Assembly: GCA_014378105.1 (NCBI GenBank)
Contig: JACMOI010000071.1
Coordinates: 1-48,468 of the forward strand
Source: Pseudopedobacter sp.
GTDB lineage: Bacteria; Bacteroidota; Bacteroidia; Sphingobacteriales; Sphingobacteriaceae
DNA: 48,468 bases
Direction: 5' to 3'
Shown: positions 1 through 8,971 of the stretch, piece after piece
How the letters are laid out: every line of letters begins with the position of its first letter
How positions within the stretch are numbered: the stretch's first letter is position 1
Translations under genes and position numbers: made by a program
The notes under the pieces: generated by a model
What the model was told of the DNA's origin: nothing
The model's input: only the letters and a program-made list of their open reading frames with translations
Databases searched by the model: none

Positions 1-873
1 GATTACAAAAAAGATCCAGCTCATGGTAGTGGAAATCATGGTAAAAAACATGAAGACGTAGACCTTTGGGGTAAATTTGATCATCCAGGTCATAATTGGG
101 TAATGGCCATTGATTTAAATGCTTGTACTGGTTGTGGCGCTTGTATTACTGCTTGTAATGTTGAGAACAACGTTCCAGTTGTAGGTAAAGATGAAGTACG
201 TCGTCGTAGAGAAATGCACTGGATTCGTATCGATCGTTATTATACTTTCAACGAAGAAGGAAAAGCAATTACTCAGGAAGATGAATTAGCTCAGGCTGGA
301 GGGAAATTTGAAAATGTTTCTGTTGTTCATCAACCAATGATGTGTCAACATTGTGATCATGCACCTTGTGAAACGGTTTGTCCAGTATTGGCTACTGTTC
401 ACTCTAACGAGGGTTTAAATCACATGGCCTATAACCGTTGTGTAGGCACAAGATATTGCGCAAATAACTGTCCTTACAAAGTACGTCGTTTCAATTGGTT
501 CAACTACTGGAATGATTCTCGTTTCGATAACTATTTAAACAATGAATTCACACAATTAGTACTAAATCCAGATGTTACTACTCGTTTCCGTGGAGTAATG
601 GAGAAATGTTCGATGTGTATTCAAAGGATTCAAGCTGGTAAATTAAAAGCGAAAATAGAAAAAAGAACAATTAAAGACGGTGATATTAAAGTTGCCTGTC
701 AACAAACTTGTCCAGCAAATGCCATTGTATTTGGGGATGCTAATGATCCTAATTCAGCGGTTACAAAAGCATTAACAAACGAAAGAACATATTACGTTTT
801 AGAAGAATTAAATGTACTGCCTGGTGTAGGATATATGACGAAAATCACTAATACAGGATTGCAAGAAGCTTAA
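1..873 (+). CDS. actB: ActB, alternative complex III iron-sulfur subunit (C-terminal part, 5' partial)
   Basis: The frame is open from the first base, so this is the 3' end of a longer gene; in Bacteroidota ActB is a large fusion of a molybdopterin-oxidoreductase-like domain (without cofactor) to a ferredoxin-like domain, and only the latter is visible. Four Cys clusters are seen: [36 protein letters not shown] and CSMC...CQQTC. In the third, the second expected Cys is Thr, which fits one [3Fe-4S] and three [4Fe-4S] clusters as known for alternative complex III. The protein passes electrons from quinol toward cytochrome c at the periplasmic side of the membrane. actC follows after 23 bp. ActA would lie upstream of the window. 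An internal ATG at 103 should not be taken as the start, since homology-like sequence continues before it. Confidence 0.93.
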   Translation, partial: DYKKDPAHGSGNHGKKHEDVDLWGKFDHPGHNWVMAIDLNACTGCGACITACNVENNVPVVGKDEVRRRREMHWIRIDRYYTFNEEGKAITQEDELAQAGGKFENVSVVHQPMMCQHCDHAPCETVCPVLATVHSNEGLNHMAYNRCVGTRYCANNCPYKVRRFNWFNYWNDSRFDNYLNNEFTQLVLNPDVTTRFRGVMEKCSMCIQRIQAGKLKAKIEKRTIKDGDIKVACQQTCPANAIVFGDANDPNSAVTKALTNERTYYVLEELNVLPGVGYMTKITNTGLQEA

Positions 874-896
874 TATTTAAAAATATAATTTAAGAT

Positions 897-2369
897 ATGT
901 CATCTCATCACGAATCAATATTAAGAGAGCCTTTAATTACAGGAAAGAACATCACCTATACTAAAATCACTGATGATGTATTATGGCCTGTAGAAAATAA
1001 ACCAAACAGAGCTTGGTGGATAGGGTTTATTGTGGCAGCAATGGGCGCTTGTCTATGGCTTTTCGCAGTTAGTTATACATTTTGGAATGGAATTGGAGCT
1101 TGGGGTTTGAACAAAACAGTGGGCTGGGCTTGGGATATTACTGGATTTGTTTGGTGGGTAGGTATTGGTCACGCCGGGACATTAATTTCGGCAGTATTAT
1201 TACTTTTCCGTCAAAACTGGAGAAACTCCATCAACCGATCAGCAGAGGCGATGACGATTTTCGCCGTTATCTGTGCTGCTACTTATGTAGTTTCCCACAT
1301 GGGACGCCCTTGGTTAGCTTATTGGCCTTTACCATTGCCAAATCAGTTTGGATCACTTTGGGTTAACTTTAACTCCCCTTTGGTTTGGGACGTTTTTGCT
1401 ATCTCTACTTATTTTTCAGTTTCATTAGTTTTCTGGTATGTAGGTCTGTTACCTGATATTGCAGCTATCAGAGATAGAGCAACAGGTTTAAGAAAGAGGA
1501 TTTATTCAATCCTTTCTTTTGGATGGAATGGGTCAGTAAAAACTTGGCAAAGATTCGAAACTGTGTCTTTAGTTCTTGCAGGTGTAGCAACTCCATTGGT
1601 TTTATCAGTGCACACGATTGTATCTATGGACTTTGCAACTTCATTAGAGCCAGGATGGCATACCACTATTTTTCCTCCTTACTTTGTTGCGGGTGCTATT
1701 TTTTCAGGATTTGCGATGGTTCAAACACTGTTATTAGTTACCCGTAAAGTATTAGGATTAGAGAATTATATCACCATGTTCCATATAGAATCAATGAACA
1801 AAATCATTGTATTAACAGGTTCGATTGTAGGTGTAGCTTATTTATCCGAATTCTTTATCGCTTGGTATTCTGGTGTTGAGGTTGAACAATACACCTTTAT
1901 TCACCGATTCACTGGTCCTTACTGGTGGGCAGGTTGTATGATGTACGGATGTAACGTATTAATGCCGCAACTTTTCTGGTTTAAGAGTATCAGAACTAAC
2001 ATCGCGATTTCATGGTGTCTATCAATTGTAGTAAACATTGGTATGTGGTTCGAACGTTTTGTCATCATTGTACTATCTTTAAATAGAGATTATTTGCCAT
2101 CAAGTTGGGCAATGTTTTATCCAACATGGGTAGATATTTCTGTATTCGTAGGATCTATTGGTGTATTCTTTACTTTATTCTTATTATTCATCAGAGTGTT
2201 ACCGTCCGTTGCGATGGCCGAGGTAAGATTATTAGTAAAAACATCATCCGAGCAATCCAAGAAAAAATTAATAGCAGAAGGAAGAATTAAATCTGAAGAA
2301 GCAGAATATTATGTTGAATCTTTAGAGAAATTTGATAGTGTAGAACAAGCTGATTACGTAAAAATTTAA
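897..2369 (+). CDS. actC: ActC, quinol-binding NrfD-like membrane subunit of alternative complex III
   Basis: 490-residue polytopic membrane protein of the NrfD/PsrC family. It opens with the N-terminal sequence REPLITGKNITYTKITDDV typical of ActC and then shows about ten hydrophobic segments, ending in a charged cytoplasmic tail of about 45 residues. In this complex ActC carries the quinol oxidation site and contacts the Fe-S subunit ActB encoded just upstream. It lies 23 bp after actB and 2 bp before the DUF3341 gene, so it is part of one operon. Length and order agree with the Flavobacterium/Rhodothermus type complex. Confidence 0.94.
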   Translation: MSSHHESILREPLITGKNITYTKITDDVLWPVENKPNRAWWIGFIVAAMGACLWLFAVSYTFWNGIGAWGLNKTVGWAWDITGFVWWVGIGHAGTLISAVLLLFRQNWRNSINRSAEAMTIFAVICAATYVVSHMGRPWLAYWPLPLPNQFGSLWVNFNSPLVWDVFAISTYFSVSLVFWYVGLLPDIAAIRDRATGLRKRIYSILSFGWNGSVKTWQRFETVSLVLAGVATPLVLSVHTIVSMDFATSLEPGWHTTIFPPYFVAGAIFSGFAMVQTLLLVTRKVLGLENYITMFHIESMNKIIVLTGSIVGVAYLSEFFIAWYSGVEVEQYTFIHRFTGPYWWAGCMMYGCNVLMPQLFWFKSIRTNIAISWCLSIVVNIGMWFERFVIIVLSLNRDYLPSSWAMFYPTWVDISVFVGSIGVFFTLFLLFIRVLPSVAMAEVRLLVKTSSEQSKKKLIAEGRIKSEEAEYYVESLEKFDSVEQADYVKI

Positions 2370-2371
2370 CA

Positions 2372-2908
2372 ATGAGTAATATCAAATATATTTTAGGCCT
2401 TTTTGAAGATCCCGATGATATGATGCATGGGATTGACAAGCTTCAAGAAAATAACATTAGTATTTACGATGTTTTTACGCCAATGCCTATTCACGGAATT
2501 GATGCTAAATTAGGTGTTAAGAAAAGCAGGTTAGGTATCGTTGCATTTATATGTGGCATCACAGGAACTTTGACTGCATTTGGGATGATTTACTTTATGA
2601 TGGTACAGGATTGGCCAATGAATGTTGGTGGTAAGCCGAATTTTGCAATACCAGATTTCATTCCAATTACTTTTGAATTAACCGTTCTTTTTTGTGCATT
2701 TGGAATGGTGGGAGCTTTCTTTTTTAGAAATCATCTATTCCCAGGAAGAACACCAAGGGTGATGGAACTTAGAGCTACTGCAGATCGTTTTGTTATTGCA
2801 ATTGATGCAAACAAAGGTTTTGATAGTGAAAAGGTAGATAGTTTATTAAAAGAAGCGGGTGCTATTGAAATTAAGCACAACGATAGAAAATATTTGAGTT
2901 ATGAATAA
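2372..2908 (+). CDS. actD: ActD, DUF3341 subunit of alternative complex III
   Basis: 178-residue protein with a soluble alpha/beta N-terminal domain (ILGLFEDPDDMMHGIDKL), two central transmembrane helices (about residues 52-75 and 103-123) and a short C-terminal soluble part. This is the DUF3341 pattern of ActD, a structural membrane subunit without cofactors. It starts 2 bp after actC, and its last 8 bp overlap the start of the cytochrome gene actE, which suggests translational coupling. Confidence 0.92.
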   Translation: MSNIKYILGLFEDPDDMMHGIDKLQENNISIYDVFTPMPIHGIDAKLGVKKSRLGIVAFICGITGTLTAFGMIYFMMVQDWPMNVGGKPNFAIPDFIPITFELTVLFCAFGMVGAFFFRNHLFPGRTPRVMELRATADRFVIAIDANKGFDSEKVDSLLKEAGAIEIKHNDRKYLSYE

Positions 2909-3485
2909 GACAAATATATTAGGATTGACATTTTTAGCGGTTGCGGTAGTTGCAATTCTAAGTTCATGCCACGATAAGCGTAGCAGAGGCTTGGAGTTTG
3001 CGCCAAACATGTACTATCCAATTGCTTATAATCCCGATCAAAAAAACCCAATTTTTGAAAATGGAATTTCTGCTCAGGTTCCACCAGCTGGAACCACTCC
3101 AATAGGTTTTACAAGGTTTGATGAATATCCAAATACCAATGAAGGTTATTTAGCTGCAAGCTCTGGGATTGTAAGTCCGATTTCAGTGACTAAACAAAAT
3201 TTGGTTGAAGGCCAGCAATTATATATTGCTTTTTGTAGCCCATGTCATGGCGAAAAAGGACAGGGAAATGGTCGTATCGTAGAGTTAGGTAAATATCCAG
3301 CTCCACCTTCGTATTCAAGTGGGAATTCTTCTAGAGGTGGTGCAATGAAGGATTTAACAGATGGTAAGATTTATCATACTATCCAATATGGATTAAATTT
3401 AATGGGGTCTTATGCATCTCAACTATCTCCTGAAGAAAGATGGAAAGTAATCATGTACGTTCACGAATTACAAAAAGGACAATAA
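2901..3485 (+). CDS. actE: ActE, mono-heme cytochrome c lipoprotein of alternative complex III
   Basis: 194 residues with a lipoprotein signal ending in the lipobox LSSC (Cys near residue 23) and one heme-attachment motif CSPCH near residue 113, followed by a Met-containing stretch (LMGSYASQL) that may give the sixth heme ligand. ActE is the membrane-anchored mono-heme cytochrome that takes electrons inside the complex and hands them to the oxidase. The start overlaps actD by 8 bp; no other start leaves the signal peptide intact. Confidence 0.93.
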   Translation: MNKTNILGLTFLAVAVVAILSSCHDKRSRGLEFAPNMYYPIAYNPDQKNPIFENGISAQVPPAGTTPIGFTRFDEYPNTNEGYLAASSGIVSPISVTKQNLVEGQQLYIAFCSPCHGEKGQGNGRIVELGKYPAPPSYSSGNSSRGGAMKDLTDGKIYHTIQYGLNLMGSYASQLSPEERWKVIMYVHELQKGQ

Positions 3486-3501
3486 TAGAATTAATATAAA
3501 T

Positions 3502-4698
3502 ATGGGAGCTCATCAACATTCATATAATTTTTCAGAGCAATTTAATTTTAGTGGTAAAGCTAAAACATTAAGCATTGTTGGTATCATCATAGGTATAGCA
3601 GTAGTAGCCTATGGGTTTTTATCAGGTAATTCTGAGCGTACTTTCCTTAACTTATTATTAATGAGTTATTATTTTACCTGTGTTTGCGCAGCGGGTTTGT
3701 TTTTCTTGGCTATCCAATTTGTAGCACAAGCAGGATGGTCAGCAGCTTTACTTCGTGTTCCACAATCTTTTGCCAAAGTATTACCTTTCGCAAGTATTGT
3801 TTTAGTCATTATAGTGGCAGCGGGTCTATTTTCCCACAATCTTTATCATTGGAATAGTCCTGAAGAAGCAGCGAATTTCACTTCTTCAAAAGCATTTTAT
3901 TTAACGCCATTATTCTTTTTATCAAGATTAGTGATTTTTTTAACGGCTTATAGTGTTTTAGGGATGGTTATTACCAAGCTCTCCACGAATGAGGATTTAC
4001 ACGGGGGCTTAAGTAGTTACAAAAAAAGCATCAAATATTCAGCAATATTTTTAGTAATCTTCGGTTTTACTACTCCATTATGGGCTTTTGATACCATAAT
4101 GTCATTAGAAGCTGAATGGTTTTCCACCATGTTTGGATGGTACAATTTCGCTGCAATGTGGGTTTCTGGCTTAGCTGCCATAACAGTTACCTTAATTCTA
4201 TTAAAAAAGGCAGGTTATTTGGGTTGGATAAATGATAATCATTTTCACAATTTAGGACAATTTGTTTTTGGTTTTTCCATTTTTTGGACTTATATCTGGT
4301 TTGCACAATTCTTACTGATATACTATGCAAACATGCCAGAAGAAACAGTTTATTTCTACAAACGATTGGAAGGTTTCTATATGCCATTATTTTGGTTAAA
4401 TCTGATTATCAATTTCTTGTCACCAGTTTTAATTTTAATGTCAAGAGATGCTAAAAGAAAAACAAATATGCTGTTGGTTGTTTGTATAATATTATTGTGC
4501 GGACATTGGTTAGATTATTATATTATGATTATGCCAGGAACACTCGGAGAGGCAGCAGGATTTGGAATCATTGAAATTGGGACTATAATTGGTTTCGTTG
4601 GGTTGTTTTCATTTTCAGTATTGACTTCTTTAAGTAAGGTTTCATTAGCACCAAAAAACCACCCATTCCTAGAAGAAAGTTTAAACCATCATATATAA
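3502..4698 (+). CDS. actF: ActF, second NrfD-like membrane subunit of alternative complex III
   Basis: 398-residue membrane protein with about ten predicted helices. It is a paralogue-like partner of ActC in the complex and is usually annotated as quinol:cytochrome c oxidoreductase subunit 2. It shows the conserved aromatic segment LYHWNSPE and the long loop AFDTIMSLEAEWFSTMFGWY between helices. It lies 16 bp after actE and 23 bp before the oxidase subunit II gene, so complex III and the aa3 oxidase seem to be made from one transcript, in line with the supercomplex known in Flavobacterium. Confidence 0.92.
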   Translation: MGAHQHSYNFSEQFNFSGKAKTLSIVGIIIGIAVVAYGFLSGNSERTFLNLLLMSYYFTCVCAAGLFFLAIQFVAQAGWSAALLRVPQSFAKVLPFASIVLVIIVAAGLFSHNLYHWNSPEEAANFTSSKAFYLTPLFFLSRLVIFLTAYSVLGMVITKLSTNEDLHGGLSSYKKSIKYSAIFLVIFGFTTPLWAFDTIMSLEAEWFSTMFGWYNFAAMWVSGLAAITVTLILLKKAGYLGWINDNHFHNLGQFVFGFSIFWTYIWFAQFLLIYYANMPEETVYFYKRLEGFYMPLFWLNLIINFLSPVLILMSRDAKRKTNMLLVVCIILLCGHWLDYYIMIMPGTLGEAAGFGIIEIGTIIGFVGLFSFSVLTSLSKVSLAPKNHPFLEESLNHHI

Positions 4699-4721
4699 AC
4701 TAATAAAGATTTAATTTTAAA

Positions 4722-5915
4722 ATGGATATTAAGAGATATTTGAATTTAAAATCATTGCTGGCCTTAACAGGAATTGTTGGATTATCTTTCCAACAAGTAA
4801 TGGCTCAAGCAGCGGGTGTTGCCACTGATACAGTAAGTAAAACAGATGGTTTAGGTAAAACTGTTGGATACTATTTGATATTATTCCTGCTAATTTGTGT
4901 GGTTATTGGCATCATTGGTAAGGTTTTGCAGGTTTATGAATTGACCAAGCAAATTCAAGGGAAAAAGGAAGGTATTGCTTGGAATAAAGTAAACGGTATT
5001 TTATTTGCAGTGACTTTAGTTGTTGGATTATATGGTGCATATTGGTGTTATACCGTTCAAGGAGCTCAAATTCTACCTGAAGCTGCTTCAGAACATGGTC
5101 TAAAAATTGATTCCATGTTTAGAATTACCTTAGTGATCACAACTATCGTATTCGTAATCACTCATATTTTACTTTTTCTTTTCGCTTACAAATACAATTA
5201 TAAGGCTAAACGTAAAGCTTATTATTATCCTCATAACAACACCCTTGAGAAATATTGGACCGTTATTCCAGCTATTGCTTTAACTGTATTGGTATTAATG
5301 GGTTTCTTTACTTGGAGAGGAATAACAAATATTTCGTCCGACCAAATGAAGAGTGCTTTACAAGTTGATGTAACAGCTCATCAGTTTGCATGGGAAGTAA
5401 GATACTCAGGTAAGGATAATGTGAGTGGGCGTAAAAACTATAAGTTAATAGGTAGTTTAGGAGGCTTGAATAATTTAGGATTAGACCTTGCAGACAAGCA
5501 TAACTATGATGATTTAAAGGTCACAGAGATTGTTTTACCAGTAAACAAATCAGTTAGATTTACGTTAACTTCTCAAGATGTTTTGCATAGTTTTTACATG
5601 CCTCATTTTAGAGTACAAATGAACTGTGTTCCAGGGATGTCTACTTTCTTCCAATTTACACCAAGAATAACTACTGCCGAAATGAAAGTGAAAACAAACG
5701 ACCCTGATTTTAAATATCGTTTATATTGTGCCAAAATTTGTGGAGGCTCTCATTATAACATGCAGTTTGCAGTAAGGGTTGTTACTCAAAGAGAGTACGA
5801 CAAATGGGTAAAAGAACAAAAACCTATCGTTACAGACGATATGAAGAAAGAATATCAAATAGCTATGAAAGAAAATGTAGCTAGTAAAGAAAATAAAATT
5901 GCATTAAACAATTAA
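4722..5915 (+). CDS. coxB: Cytochrome c oxidase subunit II (CuA)
   Basis: 397 residues. It begins with a signal-like sequence ending VMAQA, then four hydrophobic segments (about residues 43-70, 88-108, 130-158, 176-198), and then the cupredoxin domain. The CuA site is intact: CAKICGGSHYNM gives Cys336, Cys340, His344 and Met347, with the other His in DVLHSFYMPHF. The aromatic electron-entry segment is HQFAWEVRYSG. The protein accepts electrons from cytochrome c and passes them to heme a. Classical subunit II has two helices; the longer N-terminal part here is common in Bacteroidota. No fused cytochrome c domain is present. Confidence 0.95.
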   Translation: MDIKRYLNLKSLLALTGIVGLSFQQVMAQAAGVATDTVSKTDGLGKTVGYYLILFLLICVVIGIIGKVLQVYELTKQIQGKKEGIAWNKVNGILFAVTLVVGLYGAYWCYTVQGAQILPEAASEHGLKIDSMFRITLVITTIVFVITHILLFLFAYKYNYKAKRKAYYYPHNNTLEKYWTVIPAIALTVLVLMGFFTWRGITNISSDQMKSALQVDVTAHQFAWEVRYSGKDNVSGRKNYKLIGSLGGLNNLGLDLADKHNYDDLKVTEIVLPVNKSVRFTLTSQDVLHSFYMPHFRVQMNCVPGMSTFFQFTPRITTAEMKVKTNDPDFKYRLYCAKICGGSHYNMQFAVRVVTQREYDKWVKEQKPIVTDDMKKEYQIAMKENVASKENKIALNN

Positions 5916-5935
5916 GATAAAAACTGAAGGAGATT

Positions 5936-7831
5936 ATGTCAACAATTGCAATTCCTAACTCAAGTGCAGTACATCATGATGATCACTCTCACGATCATCA
6001 TAAAGAAACCTTCTTAACTAAATATGTATTTAGTCAAGATCACAAAATGATAGCTAAACAATTCCTAATTACAGGAATTATCATGGGCGTAATTGCCATG
6101 GGTTTATCGATTCTATTTAGAATTCAATTAGCTTATCCTGATAAAAGCTTCCCTCTATTAGAAGTTTTGTTAGGTAAATTTGCTCCAGAAGGTAGATTAG
6201 ATCCAAACTTCTATTTGTCTTTAGTTACAATACATGGTACCATTATGGTATTCTTTGTATTAACTGCTGGCCTTAGTGGAACTTTTTCTAACCTTTTAAT
6301 ACCATTACAGTTAGGTGCCAGAGATATGGCATCTCCGTTCATGAACATGCTATCATACTGGTTCTTTTTTACTGCTAGTGCGATTATGTTATCTACGTTC
6401 TTTATCGAATCAGGACCTGCAGGAGCAGGATGGACCATTTATCCCCCACTATCTGCTTTGCCTAAAGCAATGCCAGGTTCTGGATTAGGAATGACACTTT
6501 GGTTAGTTTCCATGGTTTTATTTGTTGCCTCATCATTAATGGGAGGTATCAATTATGTTTCAACCATATTAAACATGCGTACAAAAGGTATGGATTTATG
6601 GAAAATGCCTTTGACAATTTGGGCTTTCTTTTTAACCGCGATACTAGGTATTTTATCTTTCCCAGTTTTGGTAGCAGGAATAGTTCTTTTAATTTTCGAT
6701 CGTAGTTTTGGAACATCATTTTACCTTTCCGACATATACATCGGAGGTCAAGCTTTAGCAAATGAAGGAGGTAGCCCTATTTTGTGGGAACATTTATTTT
6801 GGTTCTTAGGTCACCCAGAAGTGTATATTGTAATTATGCCAGCGATGGGTATTGCTTCGGAAGTAATGTCTGTAAATTCAAGAAAACCAATTTTTGGTTA
6901 TCATGCCATGGTTTATTCTTTAATTGGTATAACGGTACTTTCTTTCGTTGTTTGGGGGCACCACATGTTTGTCACGGGGATGAATCCATTCCTCGGTGGG
7001 GTATTCATGATTACCACCTTAATTATTGCCGTACCTTCAGCAGTTAAAACCTTTAATTGGTTAGCAACGCTATGGAGAGGTAATATCAGATTTACACCTG
7101 CCATGTTATTTGCAATAGGTTTGGTTTCTTTCTTTATTTCTGGTGGTTTAACCGGTATTTGGTTGGGAAATGCTGCTTTAGACATTAATTTACATGACAC
7201 CTATTTCGTAGTAGCTCACTTTCACTTGGTGATGGGCTCAGCAGCTATATTTGGGATGTTAGCAGGTATCTATCATTGGTTCCCTAAAATGTTTGGAAGA
7301 ATGATGAATCCTAAACTAGGTTACTTACATTTCTGGTTAACATTTATCTCTGCTTATTTAGTGTTCTTCCCCATGCACTTTATGGGATTAGATGGAGTTC
7401 CTCGTAGATACTATGCTTTTACAGAATTTGAATCTATGCAAAAATGGTTATCGGTAAACGTATTTATTACTTGGGCAGCCATTTTAGGTGCTGTCGCCCA
7501 GGTTGCCTTCTTATTTAATTTTTTCTATTCTATATTTTTTGGAGAAAAAGCAACTCAAAATCCTTGGCAGGCAAATACTTTAGAGTGGACCACTCCAGTA
7601 GAACGTCTTCATGGCAATTGGCCTGGTGAGATTCCTACTGTTTATCGTTGGGCTTACGATTACAGCAAACCAGGACATGAGGCTGACTTTATTACTCAAA
7701 ACACGCCATTGTCTGAAACAATGAGCTCTAATTTACCTCATGATTTTGAAGGCAATGAAGAAGCAGAAAGAATACAGGAAAGGTGGAATATTGATCATAA
7801 ATCTGTTGATAAAAGAGAAGAAGTTAAATAA
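5936..7831 (+). CDS. coxA: Cytochrome c oxidase subunit I (aa3-type heme-copper oxidase)
   Basis: 631 residues with about 12 helices and all landmarks of an A-type heme-copper oxidase: HGTIMVF (low-spin heme His), LGARDMASPFMN (D-channel side), GHPEVYI (CuB His, proton-gating Glu, cross-linked Tyr), WGHHMF (two CuB His) and VAHFHLVMG (heme a3 and heme a His). It reduces oxygen to water and pumps protons. The N-terminus has a His/Asp-rich stretch (HHDDHSHDHHKE, residues 13-24). The gene follows coxB by 20 bp, with a purine-rich aaggaga before the ATG. A strong hairpin terminator follows it. Confidence 0.97.
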   Translation: MSTIAIPNSSAVHHDDHSHDHHKETFLTKYVFSQDHKMIAKQFLITGIIMGVIAMGLSILFRIQLAYPDKSFPLLEVLLGKFAPEGRLDPNFYLSLVTIHGTIMVFFVLTAGLSGTFSNLLIPLQLGARDMASPFMNMLSYWFFFTASAIMLSTFFIESGPAGAGWTIYPPLSALPKAMPGSGLGMTLWLVSMVLFVASSLMGGINYVSTILNMRTKGMDLWKMPLTIWAFFLTAILGILSFPVLVAGIVLLIFDRSFGTSFYLSDIYIGGQALANEGGSPILWEHLFWFLGHPEVYIVIMPAMGIASEVMSVNSRKPIFGYHAMVYSLIGITVLSFVVWGHHMFVTGMNPFLGGVFMITTLIIAVPSAVKTFNWLATLWRGNIRFTPAMLFAIGLVSFFISGGLTGIWLGNAALDINLHDTYFVVAHFHLVMGSAAIFGMLAGIYHWFPKMFGRMMNPKLGYLHFWLTFISAYLVFFPMHFMGLDGVPRRYYAFTEFESMQKWLSVNVFITWAAILGAVAQVAFLFNFFYSIFFGEKATQNPWQANTLEWTTPVERLHGNWPGEIPTVYRWAYDYSKPGHEADFITQNTPLSETMSSNLPHDFEGNEEAERIQERWNIDHKSVDKREEVK

Positions 7832-7858
7832 ACACGCCTCTTTATATTAATAAAAATA

Positions 7859-7896
7859 GTTAGGGTATCTGTATCATAACAGATACCCTAACTTTT
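7859..7896 (+). terminator. Intrinsic terminator between coxA and ctaA
   Basis: A perfect 14-bp stem, GTTAGGGTATCTGT (7859-7872) against ACAGATACCCTAAC (7879-7892), with a 6-nt loop and then TTTT. It stands 27 bp after the coxA stop and 10 bp before ctaA, so the respiratory complex genes and the heme A/assembly genes may be separate or attenuated transcripts. Confidence 0.8.
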
Positions 7897-7906
7897 ATAA
7901 TAAATA

Positions 7907-8965
7907 ATGTACGCCAAAGCTGAGCAACGATTTTTAAAGTTTAACTTAATCTCTATTGTTTCGCTCTTTTTATTAATTCTCGCAGGAGGAATAGTTAGAA
8001 GTTCAGGTTCGGGCATGGGCTGCCCGGATTGGCCAAAATGTTTTGATCAGTACATACCGCCTACAGATGTTTCTCAATTGCCTCAAGATTATAAAGAGAA
8101 GTATGTTGCAGAGCGTTTGGAGAAGAATGAGAGATTTGCAAAACTTTTAGATAAATCTGGTTATCCTGATTTAGCTAACAAGGTAAGGCATGATGAAAGC
8201 ATCAAGATTCCAGAAGAGTTTAATCCTTTTAAAACCTATACTGAATATATAAATAGATTAATTGGGGCAATTACTGGTATTTTTCTTTTATTCAATTTTA
8301 TTTTCGCTTTCAAGTTATTCAAGAGTAGAAGTAGAGTTTTCTGGTTGAGTTCTTTGAATTTAGTTTTAGTAGCAATTCAAGCTTGGTTAGGCTCAATAGT
8401 AGTGTCTACTAATCTACTAGCTTGGTTAATTACAGTGCATATGTTACTTGCCGTTTTAATTTTGGCAATTACTATATATACTTACTATGATGTGAAATCA
8501 TTATATGAGGAAATTAAAACAAGCCGATCTCTTATTTGGCTTAAGGTAATAGCAGTGATAGCTTTAGTTACCTCGGTTATCCAAATTACTATTGGTACTG
8601 AGGTAAGGGAAACCGTAGATTTTGTAAGTTCTCAATTTCCTGAATTAAAAAGAGGAGAATGGCTTAATGAGGTCGGTAAAATTTTCATGGACCATAGAGA
8701 ATGGGCATTGATTATTGTGATTGTTAATTTGGTGTTATTTTTTATCATCCGAAAGAGATTTAGTGAAATATCGATTCTTAATTCATTTGCATTTTATCTT
8801 TTGATGATTTTAGGTGCTCAAATGATAACAGGTATTGCTCTAAGTTATTTTGATTTGGCAGCATGGGCACAAGCGACTCATGTATTATTTGCTACAATGT
8901 TATTTGGATGCCAGTTTTATTTGTCTTTAATTTTAATGAAAACAAGATCTGTAGTTATTAAATAA
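7907..8965 (+). CDS. ctaA: Heme A synthase (CtaA/COX15 family)
   Basis: 352 residues, eight predicted helices in two similar halves. The N-terminal half has GGIVRSSGSGMGCPDWPKC (Cys pair region) and a long periplasmic loop to about residue 110. CtaA oxidises the C8 methyl of heme O to make heme A for CoxA. His residues on helices are seen in ITVHMLL, MDHREWAL and ATHVLFA; the usual EYxHR motif reads EYINRLIG, so Asn stands where Bacillus CtaA has His. I recall this form in Bacteroidota COX15 proteins, but cannot check it here. It lies 10 bp after the terminator and 6 bp before ctaB. Confidence 0.92.
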   Translation: MYAKAEQRFLKFNLISIVSLFLLILAGGIVRSSGSGMGCPDWPKCFDQYIPPTDVSQLPQDYKEKYVAERLEKNERFAKLLDKSGYPDLANKVRHDESIKIPEEFNPFKTYTEYINRLIGAITGIFLLFNFIFAFKLFKSRSRVFWLSSLNLVLVAIQAWLGSIVVSTNLLAWLITVHMLLAVLILAITIYTYYDVKSLYEEIKTSRSLIWLKVIAVIALVTSVIQITIGTEVRETVDFVSSQFPELKRGEWLNEVGKIFMDHREWALIIVIVNLVLFFIIRKRFSEISILNSFAFYLLMILGAQMITGIALSYFDLAAWAQATHVLFATMLFGCQFYLSLILMKTRSVVIK

Positions 8966-8971
8966 AGAATT

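Noticed and set aside
103-873. ATG at 103 as the start of a short Fe-S protein
   Set aside because: The frame is open to base 1, and the preceding codons read as the continuing ActB linker, so the gene is simply cut by the window edge.
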